This document shows positions 4,708 through 7,382 of a DNA stretch of 7,382 nt, in pieces (position 1 is the first letter of the stretch; each line of letters begins with the position of its first letter). The notes under the pieces are model-generated. The model saw only the letters and a program-made list of their open reading frames with translations, ran no database searches and was not told the origin of the DNA. The stretch comes from JAAOZN01 sp964421575 (GTDB taxonomy: Archaea > Thermoproteota > Nitrososphaeria > Nitrososphaerales > JAAOZN01). The position numbers and the translations under genes were made by a program. The stretch lies in the NCBI GenBank assembly GCA_964421575.1, contig CAYQXI010000089.1, positions 1-7,382 on the forward strand, given 5' to 3'.

Positions 4708-6468
4708 ATGTGTGGGATTATAGGGTGTGTTAGCGACGCTGATGTAGTAGAAGTGTTACTTGATGGGTTAAGGAATATGGAGTATAGAGGTTATGATTCA
4801 GCCGGATTCGGTGTGCACGACGGGAACACCATTAGACTCGGTAAGGGTGTGGGGCGGGTAGATGAGATAGCTAGAAGCCTAGATCTGAAGACCTTTTCTG
4901 GTAAGATAGGTTTGGCGCACACAAGATGGGCGACACACGGCGGTGTAACACCGGAGAACGCTCACCCACATCTGTCTTGCGAGGGAGAGGTCGCGGTTGT
5001 CCATAACGGCATCATCGAAAACTATCAAGCGATTAAAGCGAGGTTAGAGGCTAAGGGGCATAGATTTAGAAGCACAACCGATACGGAAGTGATCCCGCAT
5101 CTGATAGAGGAGAATCTGAAGGCTGGCAAGAATCATAGAGAAGCTGTGTTGGATGCTGTTAGGGAGCTAAAAGGCTCATACGCCTTTATCGTTTTATTTA
5201 GAGATCTCTATGATAGATTATATGGTGTGAGAAAAGATGCCCCACTCATAATCGGTTTAAGTGAAAGAGGGAACTTTTTGGCTAGTGATGTGCTCGCCTT
5301 CCTCAAACACACAAATAAGGCTGTGTTCTTAGAGAATCTAGAAGTAGCAGAGGTTAGGAGAGATAGCTACACAATATGGAACTTCGAGGGCGAAGAGGTC
5401 CAGCACGACATATCTACTTTAGAGTGGGAAGCCATGAGCCTCTCAAAGAAGGAGTTCACACACTACACACTAAAAGAGATTCACGAGCAGCGTGAAACCA
5501 TCGCCTTAGCCTTCAGACAAGATCCGGATGATCTTGACCGCTTCTGTTTAGCCCTACAAGGGGCTGAGAGGATCTATATTGTAGGTGCTGGAACGAGTTA
5601 TCACGCTGCTCTTGTAGCGAAGCACCTTTTCCTTAACCTAGCTAAGCTGCCAGTAGAGGTGATCTTAGCGAGCGAATTCGAGGATTACGCTACACTTCTC
5701 GATGAAGGGACGCTTATGCTCGCTATCTCTCAGAGCGGTGAAACCGCTGATGTGTTATCTGCCGTTAACATAGCTAAGAAGAGAGGCGTGTGTGTGCTTT
5801 CAATAGTTAATATACCGAGCTCAACTTTAGCAAGAGAGAGTGAACAGACACTCTACTTAAACTGTGGTCCAGAAGTTGGTGTGGCTGCTACGAAAACCTT
5901 CACCGCTCAGCTCGCTGTCATCTACACTATCGCTTCTAGGCTTTCGAACTTATCTATCGACTTGGAGCAAATAACAGAAGCTGTCAAAGAGGTGTTTAAT
6001 GTCGAGCGGCAGATAGCATACCTTGCCCAAGCATTCTCAACGTCTAAAGACTGCTACTTCATAGGAAGAGGAATAAACTACCCCATAGCGCTTGAAGGCG
6101 CCTTAAAGCTGAAGGAGTTAGCCTATGTTCACGCGGAGGGTCTTGCGGCCGGAGAACTTAAGCACGGAACCTTAGCCCTCATATCAGAAGGTGTGCCAGT
6201 TATAGCCATTAACCCAAGCGACAAAACCTACCACGATACGCTAAGTAACGTCGCTGAGATCAAGGCGAGGGGAGGTAGGGTGATCGGCTTATCGGACATT
6301 GAGAACAGCCTATACGACTATCACGTAAAGATACCCTCTGTGGGAAAACTCTTCTACCCTCTCGTTGAGGTTATACCACTACAGATGTTCGCATACTACT
6401 CAGCGTTAGAGAGGGGGCAGAACCCCGACTACCCAAGGAACTTAGCTAAATCTGTAACCGTAAAGTAG
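4708..6468 (+). CDS. glmS: Glutamine--fructose-6-phosphate aminotransferase (isomerizing)
   Basis: GlmS makes glucosamine-6-phosphate from fructose-6-phosphate and glutamine, the first step towards UDP-GlcNAc for surface glycans. The 586-residue protein is complete. Its N-terminal glutaminase domain starts with the nucleophile C2 after Met removal (MCGIIG) and carries HTRWATHG (71-78), oxyanion residues N100/G101 and TDTEV (124-128, D125). Two SIS sugar-phosphate domains follow, with GAGTSYHA (293-300), SQSGET (341-346) and ATKTFTAQ (394-401). The isomerase active site holds K467 and E470 (EGALKLKE) and H486 (ELKHGTLAL). The C-terminus PRNLAKSVTVK supplies the conserved lysine K581, as in the E. 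coli enzyme. It follows the ribosomal operon on the same strand with its own promoter-like box. The leader is too short for a regulatory ribozyme, so transcriptional or product control is more likely. Confidence 0.97.
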   Translation: MCGIIGCVSDADVVEVLLDGLRNMEYRGYDSAGFGVHDGNTIRLGKGVGRVDEIARSLDLKTFSGKIGLAHTRWATHGGVTPENAHPHLSCEGEVAVVHNGIIENYQAIKARLEAKGHRFRSTTDTEVIPHLIEENLKAGKNHREAVLDAVRELKGSYAFIVLFRDLYDRLYGVRKDAPLIIGLSERGNFLASDVLAFLKHTNKAVFLENLEVAEVRRDSYTIWNFEGEEVQHDISTLEWEAMSLSKKEFTHYTLKEIHEQRETIALAFRQDPDDLDRFCLALQGAERIYIVGAGTSYHAALVAKHLFLNLAKLPVEVILASEFEDYATLLDEGTLMLAISQSGETADVLSAVNIAKKRGVCVLSIVNIPSSTLARESEQTLYLNCGPEVGVAATKTFTAQLAVIYTIASRLSNLSIDLEQITEAVKEVFNVERQIAYLAQAFSTSKDCYFIGRGINYPIALEGALKLKELAYVHAEGLAAGELKHGTLALISEGVPVIAINPSDKTYHDTLSNVAEIKARGGRVIGLSDIENSLYDYHVKIPSVGKLFYPLVEVIPLQMFAYYSALERGQNPDYPRNLAKSVTVK

Positions 6469-6505
6469 ACTCGTATTGAAGAAAGAGTAAGTCTAGCTGG
6501 CTCAA

Positions 6506-6513
6506 CTTTTAAG
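6506..6513 (+). promoter_or_regulatory. TATA-like box before the thioredoxin reductase remnant
   Basis: CTTTTAAG lies about 24 bases before the GTG at 6533, the spacing expected for a leaderless transcript. The promoter of the former thioredoxin reductase gene therefore appears intact although the coding region is gutted. Confidence 0.45.
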
Positions 6514-6532
6514 ATTCACAACCACACATATA

Positions 6533-6904
6533 GTGTTAGAGAAGGGTTGCTTGTTGAATGATGATGAGTGTTTGTATGATGTAATAATAATCGGAGGTGC
6601 TGCTGCAGACGATGTAACAGACACACCGTATAAGCAAGTGATAATTTCAGCAGCTCAAGGTGCGACCACAGCCCTCTTCGCCTATAACTACATCAAAAGG
6701 CTCAGAGGCAAGCCAGCTATAAAAGGCGGCTGGAAATCTCTAAAGTGGGGCTCAAATTCGAACTCTAACCCATCTACTTCTTACTCTGAGGTAGGCGCCG
6801 TAGATCAAGCCGACAACCATACCTCCAAGATGCGCAGCATGCGCCACACCTGTTGGCATAAACAGACCCGCCACATCCATGAGCACCCAGATAAATGCAG
6901 CTAG
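6533..6904 (+). pseudogene. Thioredoxin reductase (TrxB-like) remnant with large internal deletion
   Basis: The reading frame begins with CLYDVIIIGG (13-22), the FAD-binding start of a thioredoxin-reductase-type flavoprotein. It passes within a few residues into DDVTDTPYKQVIISAAQGA (26-44), which is the C-terminal FAD-contact motif (normally AAGDVTDTPYKQV), and then the final helix ALFAYNYIKRLRGK. About 250 residues are missing, including the NADPH domain and the redox-active CxxC. The join lies at about 6593-6610, and the glycine of the AAGD motif is aspartate. Homology ends near residue 61 (about 6716). The frame then runs on without a stop to 6904, antisense to the rhomboid gene, as low-complexity sequence (SNSNSNPSTSYSE), so the original stop is probably lost. 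Such a product cannot be a working reductase. An expressed small protein or an assembly error are the alternatives. GTG 6533 is the likely start; a TTG seven codons in is possible. Confidence 0.7.
6713..6733. repeat. Small inverted repeat between the trxB remnant and the rhomboid gene
   Basis: CCAGC (6713-6717) pairs with GCTGG (6729-6733) around an 11-base loop containing TATAAAAGG. It lies just past the stop of the minus-strand rhomboid gene and at the end of recognisable thioredoxin reductase homology. No run of T follows on either strand, so a terminator role is only possible, not shown. Confidence 0.25.
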
Positions 6905-7330
6905 TGCCATAGGAACGGGTATGAAGCCATAGATGTAAACGAGTAGAGAAGGCGCTATTACCGCTAGTGTGCCGATTATACCGTAGATTGCGCCTGAGGC
7001 TCCTATGGCTGGTATGAAGGGGTTCGAGGCAGTAAGCAAGTAACCCAAGTTTCCAACTATCCCAGCTACTATGAAGAGGGCTGCGAACGAGCCGTTACCT
7101 ATGATCCTCTCAAGGTAGATGCCAAAGAAGAAGAGCGCGAATAGGTTGAAGAATAAGTGTAGGAAGTCAGCATGTAGGAAGATCGATGTTATAAATGTCC
7201 AGGGCTCGTAGAATGCGAAAGCAGGGAAGAAGGCCAGGTTAATCCAAGTATCTGAAGCTAACTGATAGACGAAGAACAAGAGTATCACTAGAATAAAGAT
7301 GAATGTGAACCTCGGCCTAGCACCATACAA
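6752..7330 (-). CDS. Rhomboid family intramembrane serine protease
   Basis: Rhomboids cut other membrane proteins within or near the bilayer. This 192-residue protein is the minimal six-helix form with no extra domain. Hydrophobic segments lie at about 8-24, 57-73, 81-101, 111-126, 138-157 and 166-181. The catalytic serine is S112 in GASGAIYG and the histidine is H167 in AHAAHLGG. The HxxxN pair of helix 2, H58 and N62, is present in HADFLHLFFNLFALFFFG. The start is TTG at 7330: a TGA two codons upstream rules out a longer form, and the nearby ATG at 7326 is in another frame that soon stops. A GAGGA stretch directly abuts this TTG, closer than usual for a ribosome site, so the start is not certain. 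It converges on the thioredoxin reductase remnant, whose run-on frame overlaps its last 50 or so codons. Confidence 0.93.
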   Translation of the reverse strand: MYGARPRFTFIFILVILLFFVYQLASDTWINLAFFPAFAFYEPWTFITSIFLHADFLHLFFNLFALFFFGIYLERIIGNGSFAALFIVAGIVGNLGYLLTASNPFIPAIGASGAIYGIIGTLAVIAPSLLVYIYGFIPVPMALAAFIWVLMDVAGLFMPTGVAHAAHLGGMVVGLIYGAYLRVRSRWVRVRI

Positions 7331-7370
7331 TCCTCAACACCAACATACACACGTGGCTATACAAACCACA

Positions 7371-7379
7371 ATATAAAAA
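7371..7379 (-). promoter_or_regulatory. TATA-like box for the rhomboid gene
   Basis: The minus strand reads GTTTTTATATTG at the right edge, about 45 bases before the TTG at 7330. Transcription would start near 7349 and leave a leader of about 20 bases, which contains the GAGGA stretch. Confidence 0.4.
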
Positions 7380-7382
7380 CAG

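Noticed and set aside
6744..6775. tRNA T-arm-like sequence (GTTCGAATT on the minus strand) near the rhomboid stop, as a possible tRNA fragment or attachment site
   Set aside because: The bases flanking the loop do not form a five-pair stem, no acceptor or anticodon arm is found, and the bases are fully explained as the last codons of the rhomboid gene.
1..7382. A defence island, mobile element, CRISPR array or novel multi-gene cassette
   Set aside because: All intact genes but one belong to familiar housekeeping or widespread families, base composition looks even, and no direct repeats, transposase or integrase sequence was seen.

Overview
The window is archaeal chromosomal DNA. The main evidence is the cluster of archaeal-type ribosomal proteins S13 (uS13), S4 (uS4) and S11 (uS11) in the order typical of Archaea. 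Supporting signs are short AT-rich TATA-like boxes about 25-35 bases upstream of several starts (leaderless or nearly leaderless transcripts), frequent TTG/GTG starts, and an FrhB-type F420-linked iron-sulfur protein. Overall flavour and base composition fit the TACK side of the tree (Thaumarchaeota, Aigarchaeota or Bathyarchaeia-like), but this lineage call is inference, not proof.

Layout from left to right. Bases 1-577 hold the 3' part of an isocitrate/isopropylmalate dehydrogenase family gene running in from the left edge. A DUF488 gene follows closely on the same strand (582-1007). A short convergent spacer separates these from two minus-strand genes, each with its own promoter-like box: a two-[4Fe-4S] FrhB/FdhB-family protein (1058-2116) and an uncharacterised protein with a nucleotidyltransferase-like N-terminus (2170-3132). 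A 107-base divergent promoter region leads to the plus-strand operon rps13-rps4-rps11 (3240-4634). A separately promoted glmS follows (4708-6468). Next is a promoter-bearing remnant of a thioredoxin reductase in which the extreme N-terminus is joined directly to the extreme C-terminus (6533 to about 6718, reading on to 6904). Last is a convergent rhomboid-family intramembrane protease (6752-7330, minus strand), whose promoter lies at the right edge.

The genes form no single pathway. They cover central metabolism (dehydrogenase), redox (FrhB homologue, dead thioredoxin reductase), translation (three small-subunit proteins), amino-sugar synthesis (GlmS) and membrane proteolysis (rhomboid). No gap without a gene exceeds about 110 bases. 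I saw no tRNA, rRNA, CRISPR array, insertion sequence or attachment site. I also saw no convincing undescribed multi-gene system. The most unusual items are the internally deleted thioredoxin reductase and the uncharacterised nucleotidyltransferase-like protein.
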